From: Apostichopus japonicus
Taxonomy: Eukaryota; Echinodermata; Holothuroidea; Aspidochirotida; Stichopodidae
Reading direction: 5' to 3'
Assembly: GCF_037975245.1 (NCBI RefSeq)
Contig: NC_092572.1
Span: 3,945,501-4,009,500, forward strand
Length of the DNA stretch: 64,000 nt
In this document: one piece after another, positions 1 through 11,933 of the stretch
Layout of the letters: each line of letters starts with the position of its first letter
Numbering within the stretch: the stretch's first letter is position 1
The notes under the pieces: model-generated
The model's database searches: none
Seen by the model: the letters and a program-made list of their open reading frames with translations, nothing else
Told to the model about the DNA's origin: nothing
Translations under genes and position numbers: made by a program

Positions 1-812
1 AATCAATTTCACAGCGTTTATTAGTGTATTCTTGACACAGGTGACCCAGGGACTCAATCAGAGCTATGTATGTTCCTCCGTGATCAGATGACAGGTACTG
101 CCCAATTAGAGCCTATCTCAAAGATTTCTTGCAACCCTCAATGGTACAAGGCAATGGTACAAAGCAAGGCTTCCACACATCATAACCTTGGTAAATACGT
201 AGTGTGCAGTGGTTGGTGGGAGTCACCGAATTCTCTTATACTAGTCTTATAGGATTAGGGTTGAGTAAATTTGACCCGTTGTACAAGGTTTCATCGAAGA
301 GGCTTCCTAAGAAACATCATCATGTGCCTTCGCCACCAGCCCCCAAAAATGCCACAATTTTTAATCATTACTGGGGCAATGCTCGCGAGCCCACAAAATC
401 GGCTTCGCGGGCCCAAATGGGCCCGCGAGCCCAAGGTTGAAAACCACGGAACTAGAGAGAGTGGTTAATGCTTTCCACATGAACTCCGCAATCCCTCCTA
501 CCCCATCTCACCTGCACCCCCAGTAACAAGAAAATATCAGAACATATAATATCCCACTTATATTTGTACAAATTTTCGACAACCCTTTACATAACATATT
601 TTCTGTGTCTCTTGGCTTATTTAGTCAAATTTCACATACAGAAGCTGTAACTGGCTCCTCTCCTCCCTCTCCCTCATCAAAGCTTTCACAGAATCTTCAC
701 TGTACCTTCCCTGACAAGATTGCCATAATAGATTCAGTATTGGACCAAAATATTAGCAAGATCAAAAAGTTTTTATTATCAAAAAAGCTTTCCTAGAGGA
801 TATGATTCTCTC
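1..812. other. Non-coding stretch, no gene recognised
   Basis: Only short open frames, none resembling a known protein. The one structured site is a perfect GC-rich inverted repeat at 406-427: 9-bp arms CGCGGGCCC / GGGCCCGCG around AAAT, in otherwise AT-rich DNA. Confidence 0.5.
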
Positions 813-1071
813 AATTTTTCGCAGCCATTAAGGATTGTTAAACTAGACAATTAAATATCAGTGTGGGTGGATAACTACCTTTAGAATGGCAGTCAAATGC
901 TTAACAGTTAAAACTATTATCAACCATTGGTGGTATTATATACCATATAATTTTTCGCAGCCATTAAGGATTGTTAAACTAGACAATTAAATATCACAGT
1001 GTGGGTGGATAACTACCTTTAGAATGGCAGTCAAATGCTTAACAGTTAAAACTATTATCAACCATTGGTGG
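813..1071. repeat. 136-bp tandem duplication, two copies
   Basis: The block starting aatttttcgcagcc at 813 recurs at 949 with near-identical sequence, ending in accattggtgg both times (about 932 and 1071). The copies differ by a small indel (atcagtg versus atcacagtg), so the duplication is recent. No coding potential seen. Confidence 0.85.
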
Positions 1072-1324
1072 CCATTGCCAGACTTTCTAGCAAATATGCT
1101 ATCTTGGCAGAGATACTGGAATCATCTTTAAAGTTATCTTCTTTTTCAGCAGTATTAACTTAGAGGAGGAGACAATGAGATTCACGCCAGCTGGAATTAG
1201 GAATAATTGAACTAAAAAAACATTGAGACAAAATAGAACTTGAGAAGTCTGTAACTAGCATATGATTCCATTTTGAAATAAAACTTGTTTTTCTTTTCGT
1301 GAAGGGTTATTGAATAGAGCTCAT

Positions 1325-1950
1325 AGGAGCAAAGGGCCCACCACACTCCAAACAAAGTAGCTAGGAGGAATGCAGATCTCAACGACACTCAAAGCAGATA
1401 ACTAAGGGGAATGCAGGTCCAACCACACTACAATCAAGTAGCTAGGAGGAAGACAGGTCCAACCACCCTCCAAACAAGTAGCTAGGGGAACGCAGGTCCT
1501 ACAACACTATAAGCAGATAGCTCGGAGGAACGCAGGTCCAACCACACTCCAAAAAGATAGCTAGGAGGAATGCAGGTCCCACCACACTCCAAACAAGTAG
1601 CTAGGGGAACGCAGGCCCTACAACACTATAAGCAGATAGCTCGGAGGAACGCAGATCCTACCACACTCCAAAAAGATAGCTAGGAGGAATGCAGGTCCCA
1701 CCACACTCCAAACAAGTAGCTAGGGGAACGCAGGTCCCACCACACTCCAAACAAGTAGCTAGGGGAACGCAGGTCCCACCACACTCCAAAAAGATAGCTA
1801 GGAGGAACGCAGGTCCCACCACACTCCAAACAAGTAGCTAGGGGAATGCAGGTCCCACCACACTCCACACAGGCAGCTAGAAGGAACGCAGGTTTAACCC
1901 ACTCCAAACAGTTAGCTAGAAGGAACGCAGGTCCAACCCCACTCCACACA
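1325..1950. repeat. 39-bp minisatellite, about 16 copies
   Basis: Tandem units of about 39 bp carry the recurring words accacactccaa, agtagctagg and aacgcaggtcc. The spacing measured between consecutive gcaggtccca words at 1691, 1730 and 1769 is 39. Because 39 is divisible by 3, the minus strand reads as an open, repetitive frame at 1680-1949, which I treat as a by-product of the repeat. Confidence 0.9.
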
Positions 1951-3561
1951 AGTCGGAGTCAGTAAATCTCTGTTATTTACACAAAGCTATAAATTACACC
2001 TATCGTAAATAAATGATCAGGAAATAGGGATACAACATCACAAGGGCGGATAATCTTTGGTGAGCTCCACGACAATCTTTCAATCTAACATAACATGTCT
2101 GTAGATCTAGGTTTAATCTTATAAAGACAAAGTGATATAGCAGACTAGTTTGATAACTTCAGGAGAAAACATGAATGAAAAAAGTTTTCATATTCTTCCA
2201 GCTTACTGGAGCTAGAAGAAGAAACCCGTCATTTATATTTAAGTTAGGCCAAAGTGATATCTTGTTTAGTAATGAACTGCTCTGCGACAAAAACAAACCA
2301 AGAAGGAAAAGTTGGACCAGTTTACTTTATAAGTACTACTACATTAGGCTTAAAGGGAGTGAAGACTCGCGCTCAAACAACCGTCTGATGCCGGTAATCT
2401 GACCTAGTTTTGAATAAGGTGTAACAGAAGTGTTAGACGCCACCATCGATCCCAGAAAATACACACACAGCTTGCTACCGTCGGTAATTAGACACTAGTG
2501 TACAGTCAGTACATACAGGCTGCGGTCAATACCCACAACACAGTGTACATAGCAGCGATGGACAGCTCAGGTCCAGCTAAAGATAACAAGGTATCACGTT
2601 TCATTACTGTCTGCATTTTGTAGCGACAAGAAGAAAACTTCACTTGCAAGTAACAAAAAGTTAACTTTTTTCAGAGAGCGGCATGCGGTTTGGGGCGAGT
2701 CTTCAATGCCTTTAAACTGTTGACGATCTGAAATAATGCCCAATTTATCGTTTCGGGAACTGAAATGGTTTGCTCATGTCTGGTACTCTTTTCGTTTAGT
2801 GTTTTCTATTAACCAGCACAAACATTGACTGTTGTTACATGCAACACCAGTAGTAATTAATCTTGTATAAATACATATTCACTTTGAGATGACTTCAATA
2901 TTGAGACAATCTGTATACAAATTTCAACAAAGACCTATTGTTTGGCAAAAAACAGACAAAAGAAAAGAAAAGAAGAAAATGAATGAAAGGTTCAAGATGT
3001 AGATTGGATTAGCGATGTCGTTGGTTCAAGTCTTTTAATATCATGAATCATTCACTTCAATCATGTGATTATGATACATCAAAGATGGAATCATAAATTC
3101 CTTATAATGCATTTTGGATACTTGTTCTTAATATATTTCCAATGGCAATGGTTCAGTTTTGTTGTGATTATATATAATAATAATCATGATAATCAGCATT
3201 TATTTTTTACGACGCTTGTGTCCACACATGTGGGAGCAACCCGCAAGGGCTTATAGATTACAACTTACTGGTGGCTTCCAATTTAACATTTTCAACTCAA
3301 ACTTGGAATGTTTTCAATTATTATCAAATATATTACAATATTGATTGATATAACTTGGAAATACTGACTGTAAAATTATAAACAAATGGAAAAGGCCAAA
3401 GGAAAGTGTGTGGCTAATATGGGATTGGAACCAGAGACAAGCTCAGTCAGGTCTAAAAACTGGGCTATCCAGCCCAGTCCAGATGAAGTGATCCTTCCAT
3501 GGGTATAACTCCTGCAAGATACTTTGGATTCTGACTGGTGCCACCAGTAAAGGAATCATGG
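1951..3561. other. Non-coding stretch, no gene recognised
   Basis: AT-rich sequence with open frames of at most about 75 codons (2175-2402 and 3065-3256) that have no recognisable domain. I see no RNA gene or array in it. Confidence 0.45.
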
Positions 3562-3569
3562 CTATAGAG

Positions 3570-3900
3570 CAGGGGTGGGCAACCTTTTTGAATGAATTGC
3601 CAGATATAAGATACCTAACCAACTACCTGCTGTTGATTTCAATCCTTTGATTCCAAGGACTTTCAAGCATTTGGTGTGTGTACTTAATCTGTATTCACAA
3701 AAACATATTGTCAATACAGTACAGTTGATAATTAATGGGGATAATAGGCCTACCTGACAGCATCATTAGTGCTGTCAAATTCTAAGCAGCTAGCTTGTTT
3801 TTGTGACGATGTAAAATAGCTTGATTTTTTCTTTTTCTTGAGACATCTCACGGGCCACAAAAATATCGCTGGCCCGCGGGCCGTAGGTTGCCCACCCCTG
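3570..3900. mobile_element. hAT-like non-autonomous DNA transposon (MITE)
   Basis: A 331-bp element begins CAGGGGTGGGCAACCT and ends with its reverse complement AGGTTGCCCACCCCTG. It is flanked by a perfect 8-bp target duplication, ctatagag, at 3562-3569 and 3901-3908. The CAGGGGTGGGCAAC terminus and 8-bp duplication are typical of the hAT superfamily. There is no transposase frame, so it depends on an autonomous relative. It has landed next to a tRNA-like sequence that may belong to a SINE. Confidence 0.9.
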
Positions 3901-3925
3901 CTATAGAGGGATGGCCACCAACAAA

Positions 3926-4000
3926 TGGCTAGATACATCAGTCGTTAGAGAGCAGGGTTTGTGACTCCAGATGTCACTGGTTCGAATCCCGTTTGAGCCA
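3926..4000 (+). repeat. tRNA-like sequence, probable SINE head
   Basis: This 75-bp stretch has tRNA-like ends (TGGCT at the start, AGCCA at the end), a perfect pol III B-box GGTTCGAATCC at 3979-3989, and a central segment readable as a weak anticodon arm. The A-box/D-arm is poor and the T-stem has mismatches. It is better taken as a tRNA-derived SINE head or tRNA pseudogene than as a working tRNA. The hAT insertion lies immediately upstream. Confidence 0.5.
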
Positions 4001-4439
4001 TAACATTTACTCTGCTCTTACCCATTGTATAAATAATTCAATCGAAAAAATTTAGAATCCAACTTAATATTACATGAAATTAGACTTAAAAAAGCATAAG
4101 AAATTGTATGACAATATTTTCAGACAATTCAATTTAAGATTAAAACAAGAGGAAGACCTTACATTTCTCAAATTTGGCAGTGATCATCCATGGTACAGTA
4201 GAACTTAATAGAGTTTGCAGCTGCAGCATAAAATAATTCCACACCACTAAACATGTCTGAGATTAATCGTAACAATATCAAGATCTCATTCGAACAGGCA
4301 AGGTAAAACGTTCCATGCATCTTGAATATGGAAAACACTACTTATTGGATAGTTATGCGATGGGGTTGGATCGAGGTTAGTTTGTCAACCAAACAATAAG
4401 TTTAATACTTAAATAAATAGAACCTTAAATCAATAAGGG
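4001..4439. other. Presumed 3' flank of the sulfotransferase-like gene
   Basis: AT-rich and without a recognisable gene. It would contain the 3' untranslated region of the minus-strand gene ending at 4440. I did not find a convincing polyadenylation signal by eye. Confidence 0.35.
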
Positions 4440-5525
4440 TCAACTTGGACTTCTCGGTTGGCCTTTTCCACTGGTCAAGTTCATAAATTGTTTGTGGAAA
4501 TTTGATTTTGCAAACTGATAGAGGGAATACTCGTCTTTAAGTGTCTCTTTTAATCTGGTTTCCATGGCAGCCTCTAACGAATTGTTTCTCTTTGGTTTAA
4601 AGTCCTCGTGGACTTGTCTGAATGCATCGCTCCAATAGAGTTCTCCTAAACCCCCAAACACTGAGGGAGTTTGGGCTTCCAGGCTCATAACAAATTCCCC
4701 CAACTGCTCCATCACACCCACCAATTGCAAACTCTCTATGGTTCTCCTAGCTAAACTGGACGCCCGACTAATCTCCTTCTTGTGCACGCATCTCGGATTC
4801 TTATCGAACCCGCAGAACCAGAGCGTGTAGAAATGCTTGGCCAAGGGGTACGAGCAGTCCTTTCCCCCGCTTTGGACACACCTGGTAAAAGATGGGGTGA
4901 GTTTTCGGGGCCAGTTAGGGTGCATGTAATTTGTGAGATCGTCCCCCCAATGGTCCAACTTGTAGTGATTCTGAAGTCTCTGTAAGGGGTCGTACATTAC
5001 ACTGAAATAATAAACGTTCGGTACATTGATGGTTAAGAAGACCGGCGACTCGACAAACACCACGCAGGGTTTCGGCGTGGAATGGATGACTTGAATCAAC
5101 GAGTTTCTCACACGATGCCAATGAGACCACTGTTTGATCGGTGGGAAGGAGAGGCGGGGCATTTCTTGCACGTGTGCGATCTGTTCCGGTCTGCGATCCT
5201 GAAGAGTCTCAATAAGTTCCAGGAGCACGCCGGACCCGGCACCGGGAAAAATATGAAATACAAAAGTCATGTTTGAAGATTCTTGTGTCGACGTGGCCGA
5301 CTCTGGATGATACTCCATTCTATCCTGGTCCAATTTGACCTCTCTTAATACCTCGTGCGATCGACCCGGAGGTAATAACAGTTCCAGGTACCAGTCCAAG
5401 GGCCAGAATCGGAGACGCGGGGACACGAAGGTGAGAAGGAGAACAAAGTCAGAGATTACGAAGGCGACTGCGATCGTAAACATACTACAAAGGAGGACCG
5501 ATAGCGCCCTCTTCATGCGAACCAT
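4440..5525 (-). CDS. HS2ST/UST-type uronosyl 2-O-sulfotransferase-like protein, probable pseudoenzyme
   Basis: Intronless frame. I choose the Met at 5525 (361 residues): it has a strong Kozak context (A at -3, G at +4) and sits directly before a basic residue cluster and one hydrophobic segment (about residues 7-34), giving a type II Golgi anchor. An upstream Met at 5675 (411 residues) has a weak context. Numbering here counts from 5675. The C-terminal half carries family features: C266/C274/C288/C296 in the CVQSGGKDC and FCGFDKNPRC blocks, LVGVMEQLGEFVMSLEA (319-335) and ELYW. HS2ST and UST transfer sulfate from PAPS to C2 of uronic acids in Golgi heparan or chondroitin/dermatan sulfate. Against the family as I recall it, three active-site motifs are altered: the PKTxS-type PAPS loop reads PGAGSG (K to G145), the RDPxxRxxS motif reads YDPLQRLQN (R to Y228, S to N236), and the HGH catalytic pair reads VES (208-210). 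The frame is uninterrupted, so it is not an obvious pseudogene. Confidence 0.85.
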   Translation of the reverse strand: MVRMKRALSVLLCSMFTIAVAFVISDFVLLLTFVSPRLRFWPLDWYLELLLPPGRSHEVLREVKLDQDRMEYHPESATSTQESSNMTFVFHIFPGAGSGVLLELIETLQDRRPEQIAHVQEMPRLSFPPIKQWSHWHRVRNSLIQVIHSTPKPCVVFVESPVFLTINVPNVYYFSVMYDPLQRLQNHYKLDHWGDDLTNYMHPNWPRKLTPSFTRCVQSGGKDCSYPLAKHFYTLWFCGFDKNPRCVHKKEISRASSLARRTIESLQLVGVMEQLGEFVMSLEAQTPSVFGGLGELYWSDAFRQVHEDFKPKRNNSLEAAMETRLKETLKDEYSLYQFAKSNFHKQFMNLTSGKGQPRSPS

Positions 5526-5675
5526 CTTTTGTCGCCAACAAGCAGCCGCATTCTCTCGTAGCAGATCTGGACAAACAATTCTACCTTTGTCTTGTTTTAA
5601 ATTGTCATATCTTAAGACTGAAGACAATAATAAACAAAATTTAGATGAAGGCGGCAGTCCAAGAAATATCAGCAT

Positions 5676-8537
5676 TGGCCATTGAGGGTACGTAGCAGCC
5701 CTCCTGTTAAAGGGATCTTGAACAGCAGGAGTTTAATTCTGAGATGATACTTTTCACTGTTTCTTCAATATCTATTGTTTGTTTTCCTTTTGTTCTTTAC
5801 CCTCTGACTTCAATTGTTAGACGATCATAAAAATGAGGAAATACAAAGAATACCTGAGAGACAATTCAGCTCTGCTAAATCAGTTTCTCATGTGGTCTTC
5901 AATATGATTTTAACGGTAATGTATAAGACCGTCTGTGAAAGTAGTTTCGGCAGATCTCTGTAAGGACCAACGATCAATATCAAACATTTTATTCATCCAA
6001 CAGTCAAAATCCAGAGAGGGTATATAATGGCTTAAAAGATAACATCCAGTGGTCGGTATTGCACAAAATTCAGCCAACTCACACGCTGTCACAAGGAACA
6101 CAGGGACTACACCAAAACTGCACCAGCATTTGCACTCAAGGTCACAATTATTTCACTTTAGAATCGCAAAGACACAGTAAAGTATGATGAAACACAACAG
6201 CAACCTTAACTGGAAGGTAAATGCTCGGTCTTCTGACACACAAATTATTAAAAATGCGATAATGTTCCACTTTGCACATGTACTCTGTCCGTCTAGGGTT
6301 AGGCACGACCCGTTTAAATCCTGCGACTTTTTGATCCCACATAATTTACACAATATAAAATCTGCATTTTATAGTGAAAATATTTACAATTTTAGGCTAA
6401 AATCAGGCAAATTTCCAGAAAGTGTTCCGGGCAAAATACCGAAGGCAGTCCAACCGTCAAAATTCCTCCGAGATATGTATCTAGTCATAGTTTCCAAATT
6501 TCACATTTTCTGACGGACGAAAGCGAGGAATATAACCATAAGTTCCTACAGTTGCAATGAGAATCCAAATGCTCGATCTTTACACGCTGTACGATACGGC
6601 TGAATACTGTATCAATTGTTCAATGTGGTATTCTACACACATTGGTTTAAAGAATGAAGATGTCTCACAGAAAGGTAACCATATATGTAACACTAACCAC
6701 AGTACTCTAGCCTATGTACCTACACGGCTAGCAGTAGCCTGGATTTTTCTTGCAGTCCACGTTAGTGTGCAAACAGACAAGTAGACCAACTACCCAGTGT
6801 AGAAATCAAGTCACAGAGCAATTTTTTTAAGTTCACCGTGGTTACCAGACAGCTGATAGACAATCCAGTCGTGATGGTATGTGATCTGTACGATGCACTA
6901 CTCTTCATAAATAAAAACTGACTTTACCAAAGGCTCGGGCATCCGTTGACAGAAATCTAAATCTGTTTGAATAATACCGCTGTATCTAGAGAAATGCTAA
7001 CAAAATAAAGAGTTTTCAGCTGTTTGTTCTGCCATCGACTAGATCAAATAGGGAAATGATGAGGTCACAGATTCAATCCTGGATTCAAATTATTGGCTGT
7101 AGATTACAAAACAGAATAGTTCACCCACAGCAGCTGATGAAGGTTCCAACTGGTTATAAAAGTTATAAGCTTATAGACTTCCAAGTACTTCCTGTTCTTA
7201 CATTGAACTATCCAAAATGCTGTGAAAACATCGGCCAATATCTAACACTGGGTACTGCCAATGTTCAATGCACAGACTCAAGGGTATATACTGTATATAT
7301 ATATCTATATATGTAATTTGACAGAGATAGTAGTTCTTTAATCCATTCCTAGTATCAGTTCAATTGTTTGCCATTAGGTAGACCTCCAAAGCCTTTCACC
7401 CAGAAGTTCACACTATGGCAGTTCAAACACCATGAACAATGAACTCCTTCGTTTCTCTAATGCAAACAAGGTTTTCTTCGCAAGGTTACGCCTCACCAGT
7501 TTGAAAGAAAACCAAAAAATTTATGGGGGAAAAAAAAGGAGCTGTATCATGCAGTAAAAGTGTGGTTTAAAGTTTACGTCACCTATCTGACTCAAAATCT
7601 GCTTGGTATCCAAAAAAAAAATTCTTGCTTTTTATACTGCATGCACCATTGGACAGTTCCAAGTATACATGAAGGGGTTTGTTCACTGTCGCGTAAAACT
7701 TTCTTAATATCACCGCAAAGTTTTACCACCAGACACAATCTAGTTTCAAACGACCTTCTTTTGACAAAAAATTACTACTACAAACTGAGCCTAGTGAACA
7801 GAGTTTAGAAATTTTCTCTTCAATGTTGGCCAGTCTCAATATCAAGAAAAAAGACCTTTCCTTTGTTACACAAGATGATCATAATATAGATAATATAATA
7901 TTCATGTATGCTTATGATATCAAATATTCATATGCAAACATTTCTTGACACTTTGGACCAAAATCAACCAATTTATGGTTCTTATTAATTTCAATGTTTT
8001 ATAATTATTTATCAACTGTTCTCGGCCAATGCCATTTCCTATGGTAAATGTCATATAAACTTGTTGTAACATATTTGTTTTACAAACCCTTATCTAATCG
8101 ACACACTTTGTTGTCAAATATTTGAGCATAGGACACAAATATTTTGTGCCACACGCCCAATTTCATGCAGGTTTCTCCTTTAGAAATCAGTGCAGAAATT
8201 GAAGGTCGATTTGAAAACACAACAAAAACCTCAGTAGGATAACATAAGACTGTTTATAGCGTCAAAAAAAAGTTTTTAAAATGCAAGGCAAAGTTTTCAA
8301 TGACAAAACAAGTGTTGGGAGATATCAAGGGGTGCTCTGTTGTTTATAAGAAGTGAACATGATTGGTGGTTGCATTGGAATTTATAAAACAAAAGGATTA
8401 ACATTAATTTTTGAGGCTGGCTATGAGGAGCTCACAGCATCAGCTACGTAGGTAGCCTTAAAGGAGCAGTACAGAGATTTAGCTTTTTTCCTATATTTCT
8501 TTCTCTTTTTTTTTTTAAATATGTCATATTGCCATTT
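5676..8537. other. Non-coding stretch between sulfotransferase-like gene and repeats
   Basis: Short open frames up to 109 codons (6184-6513) on both strands, none with a recognised domain. If KAT7 continues to the left of the window, this is intronic. The immediate upstream part should hold the promoter and 5' leader of the sulfotransferase-like gene, which I could not define. Confidence 0.4.
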
Positions 8538-8785
8538 GCTATATAGCTAAGTGGTTTTAACGTTGGTGACTTCCAATCATAAGGTCCCGAGTTCGAGACA
8601 CTGCAAGATTAATGTATGATGTCCAGTTACAGAGTTGTTGACAATTGACAATTCATAATCATGGACGTTAAATATGAATCTAAGAGACCGACTTCGGTCA
8701 GCTTGCGGCTTTGATAAGCCAATGATGGCTTCTTCGCGAGTTCCTGCTTGCAGGAGGATCTAAAATACATACATATTAAGACAAA
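8538..8785 (+). mobile_element. tRNA-derived SINE
   Basis: The tRNA-like head has an A-box-like tagctaagtggtt near 8545-8557 and a B-box-like gagttcgagac at 8589-8599, about 40 bp apart as in tRNA-derived promoters. A unique body of about 180 bp follows, containing small inverted words (gaccgacttcggtc; gcggctttgataagcc). The end is an A-rich tail around 8763-8785. Boundaries are approximate and no target duplication was identified. Confidence 0.55.
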
Positions 8786-8884
8786 GTTGTGTGCCTGAAG
8801 TAATTAATTAAACGACAAAGTTGTGTGCCTGAAGTAATTAATTAAACGACAAAATTGTGTGCCTGAAGTAATTAATTAAACTGA
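8782..8884. repeat. 34-bp tandem repeat, three copies
   Basis: Three units containing acaaagttgtgtgcctgaag followed by taattaattaaa lie head to tail with a 34-bp period. The third has one substitution (aaaattgtg). The array starts at the tail of the SINE. Confidence 0.85.
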
Positions 8885-9479
8885 AAAAAAGTTATTGGTT
8901 GTCTTCCCAATTCTGAGATTGACAGTTGACTATTAATTGAACATGTAGAATTCATTTACTACTAACTTTCGTTATTTTTCCCCTTCCCCTCCCCCTCCCC
9001 CCTCCCTCTTTATGTCTTGTCTCTTAAAGTTCACCATTACTATCTGAGAATAATCTTACAATAGAAACCCTTGAAAAGGCCATGCAGAAACTTTCAGACA
9101 TTCAGGAACAACATTTACTTACAGTATACAGCATGAGGCCAATATTAGGTTAACCTTGAAGCTAACCGCAGTGTATCAGTTAGACAGTCATGCACTACTA
9201 TGGTATATCAATACCTTTGTACAACTTGTTTTATAAAATACGTCACACAATGCTAAACTGAACAACATCAGCCTGTGTCAATACATAAAGAGGTGATCCC
9301 CACCATATGTCAACAAAATGCATAAAAACTCATTTCAAGAGTGACCTAAATGTCACAATTCATAACCTACAAAAATACTTGACCTTTTTCAAGTTTACTA
9401 GTAGAGTATTTTGAGTTTAGTGGACTTTTCTGTAGTCCTAGACATATGGAAGTAGGGGGGGGGGAACTCTATGAAGACC

Positions 9480-9885
9480 TGTTTAATATTACAGAAATCC
9501 ATACCACGAAACACCCTTCCCCCCCCCTCCCACCCTAGTCCCTCCAACAGTACTCTAGCTGCAGTTTTGCTATGATCTTTACCAATGAACAATACTTCAC
9601 TTTGCAGCCAACATCAGCATTCATTTGTGGAATCAATTCATCCACCCCACACACCCCATGCACCCCACCCCCCTCCTAGTCCCTCCAACAGTACTCTAGC
9701 TGCAGTTTTGCTATGATCTTTACCAGTGAACAATACTTCACTTTGCAGCCAACATCAGCATTCATTTGTGGAATCAATTCATCCACCCCACACACCCCAT
9801 GCACCCCACCCCCCTCCTAGTCCCTCCAACAGTACTCTAGCTGCAGTTTTGCTATGATCTTTACCAGTGGACATTAATGTACTTT
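9480..9885. repeat. 141-bp tandem repeat, nearly three copies
   Basis: The word tagtccctccaacagtactc starts at 9536, 9677 and 9818, a constant 141-bp period. Units contain a C-rich patch and a shared block with cagccaacatcagcattc. The last unit diverges after about 60 bp. Confidence 0.9.
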
Positions 9886-10001
9886 GCTGCCCACAAAAAC
9901 CATATTGTGGAATCAATGTTTCCTAACTATCTTTCAGCACTCACTCCCACACAATCAGTGCTTCACCTCCCTGACCAATCCCTCCCAACACTTCCCCCAT
10001 T

Positions 10002-10860
10002 CTAAGGTTCATCTTTCCATGTCCCACTAAACCCCTGCATGTCCTTCCTTGTACCATGTCTTTATAGTTGAATTATTTTACATTCATCCATTCATGAAAT
10101 TGTTTCCAACACACTCCGATACCCAACCTTACCCCCACCCCCCCCCAATCCCCACCTACTAAGGTTCATCTTTCAATGTACAACTAATCAATAGTGTGTC
10201 CTTCCTTGTACCATGTCTTTATAGTTGAATCATTTTACGTCCATCCATTCATGAAAATGTTTCCAACACACTCCTATACCCAACCGTACCCCCACCCCCC
10301 CAATCCCCACCTACTAAGGTTCATCTTTCAATGTACAACTAATCCATAGCGTGTCCTTCCTTGTACCATGTTTTTATAGTTGAATTATTTTACGTTCATC
10401 CATTCACGAAAAATGTTTCCAACACACTCCTATACCCAACCTTACCCCCACCTCCCCCAACCCCCACCTACTAAGGTTCATCTTTCCATGTCCCACTAAA
10501 CCCCTGCATGTCCTTCCTTGTACCATGTCTTATAGTTGAATTATTTTACATTCATCCACTCATGAAAATGTTTCCAACACACACCTATACCCAACCTTAC
10601 CCACACCCTCAACCCCACCTACTAAGGTACATCTTTCAATGTACAACTAATCCATAGCTTGTCCTTCCTTGCACCATGTCTTTATAGTTGAATCATTTTA
10701 CGTCCATCCATTCATGAAAATGTTTCCAATACACTCCTATACCCATCCTTACCCCCACCTCCCACCCCCACCTCTTAAGGTACATCTTTCAATGTACAAC
10801 TAATCCATAGCTTGTCCTTCCTTGCACCATGTCTGATATTATTCTGTTCTTCCAGTGGTC
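10002..10860. repeat. About 155-bp tandem repeat, six copies
   Basis: The word ctaaggttcatcttt (or a one-base variant) starts at about 10002, 10159, 10314, 10471, 10622 and 10774, spacings 151-157 bp. Each unit also has tgtccttccttg and a C-rich patch. Length differences come mostly from the C-runs. Confidence 0.9.
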
Positions 10861-10917
10861 AATAATTTCCAGACCATCCCCTCACACTTAAACCCCTCTA
10901 CCACCCCCCTCCCACCC

Positions 10918-11048
10918 ACATGCTTCATATTTCTATGTACCACTAATCCCTAGCTCATCCTCTCATGGACCACTAATCCCTGGCTCATCCTCTCATGGAC
11001 CACTAATCCCTGGCTAATCCTCACATGTACCACTAATCCCTGGCTCAA
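10918..11048. repeat. 30-bp tandem repeat, about four to five copies
   Basis: The word accactaatccctggctcat repeats at about 30-bp spacing between 10938 and 11047. It directly follows the 155-bp array and shares its C-rich style. Confidence 0.8.
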
Positions 11049-11933
11049 GTCTTACAGCTGAATTTATTCAACATCCAACCACTCATCCCAAACCTACTGG
11101 ATCTACAGGAAATCCAACATGTCGATAATAACTGAGGGCAGCAAGCAAGAATACATTGAATGGATTGTTCAACACACATAGGTAACATGTACCACAATTA
11201 TGTAAGTGTATGTCCATCTCAAAGGTTAACCGATGTTGGAAGGTAGTCCTAAAGTGACCTACTGCAGTGATTTGTTTGGCATTTTCTGAGTTATCATCAT
11301 TCTTTTTGATGCTTGGATGTTGAAGAGGATGAAATAAACTACTGATGGTCTAAAATCTGCTCAGGATTGAAGGTAATTTAAGGGATTTTAATGAAATCCT
11401 AGGTGAAACAGGAAAATTCCACAGCGAGGGCTGGCAGATTGGTTGGGGAGCACTATGATAAACTTTGAGCTCTTCTAGCTCAAAATCTAAATGGTCATGG
11501 TGGCAAAAGTTGAATGTGTTGTGATAGCCCAAGCCATCAGGTATTATATCATTCATATGGTAGGTAGGACCATCTGTTTTACCTCCATGGTAGGAAATGT
11601 CAGTTATAGATATATGCTCTAGCTGCCTTGGAAAGTGACAAGTTTAGTGTGGAAGTCAATGGGAGCAATTACTTGTGGTACAACATCTATATGTAAAGTT
11701 GAGTAGGTTAACAGCATTTCAGGACTCCATGCTTACTAGTAACTTTTATTGTTAACATATATCTATAGTAATGGTACCTCTACCTTCACCACCCCTCTCA
11801 CAACCCCCCACCTCCCTCACCACCCCCCCCCCTAGCATCTCATTTAATTTCCATTACAATAGTCTCGTTCACGTTCTCAGATTAAGGTGTTAATTCCAAA
11901 CCGAGTCATCACTAATATATGTTGTCAGCCTTC
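11049..11933. other. Non-coding stretch, no gene recognised
   Basis: A 68-codon minus frame at 11350-11556 has no recognisable domain. A C-rich run lies at 11780-11835. Presumed KAT7 intron or intergenic DNA. Confidence 0.4.

Noticed and set aside
3926-4000. Functional tRNA gene
   Set aside because: The B-box is perfect but the D-arm/A-box is poor and the stems have mismatches, so it fits a SINE head or pseudogene better.
9030-9155. Coding-like island on the plus strand (ETLEKAMQKLSDIQEQHLL) with an acceptor-like start
   Set aside because: Only about 35 codons, weak donor (ACA|GTATAC), no recognised family, and it opposes the KAT7-like strand. It could be a real small exon but I cannot support it.
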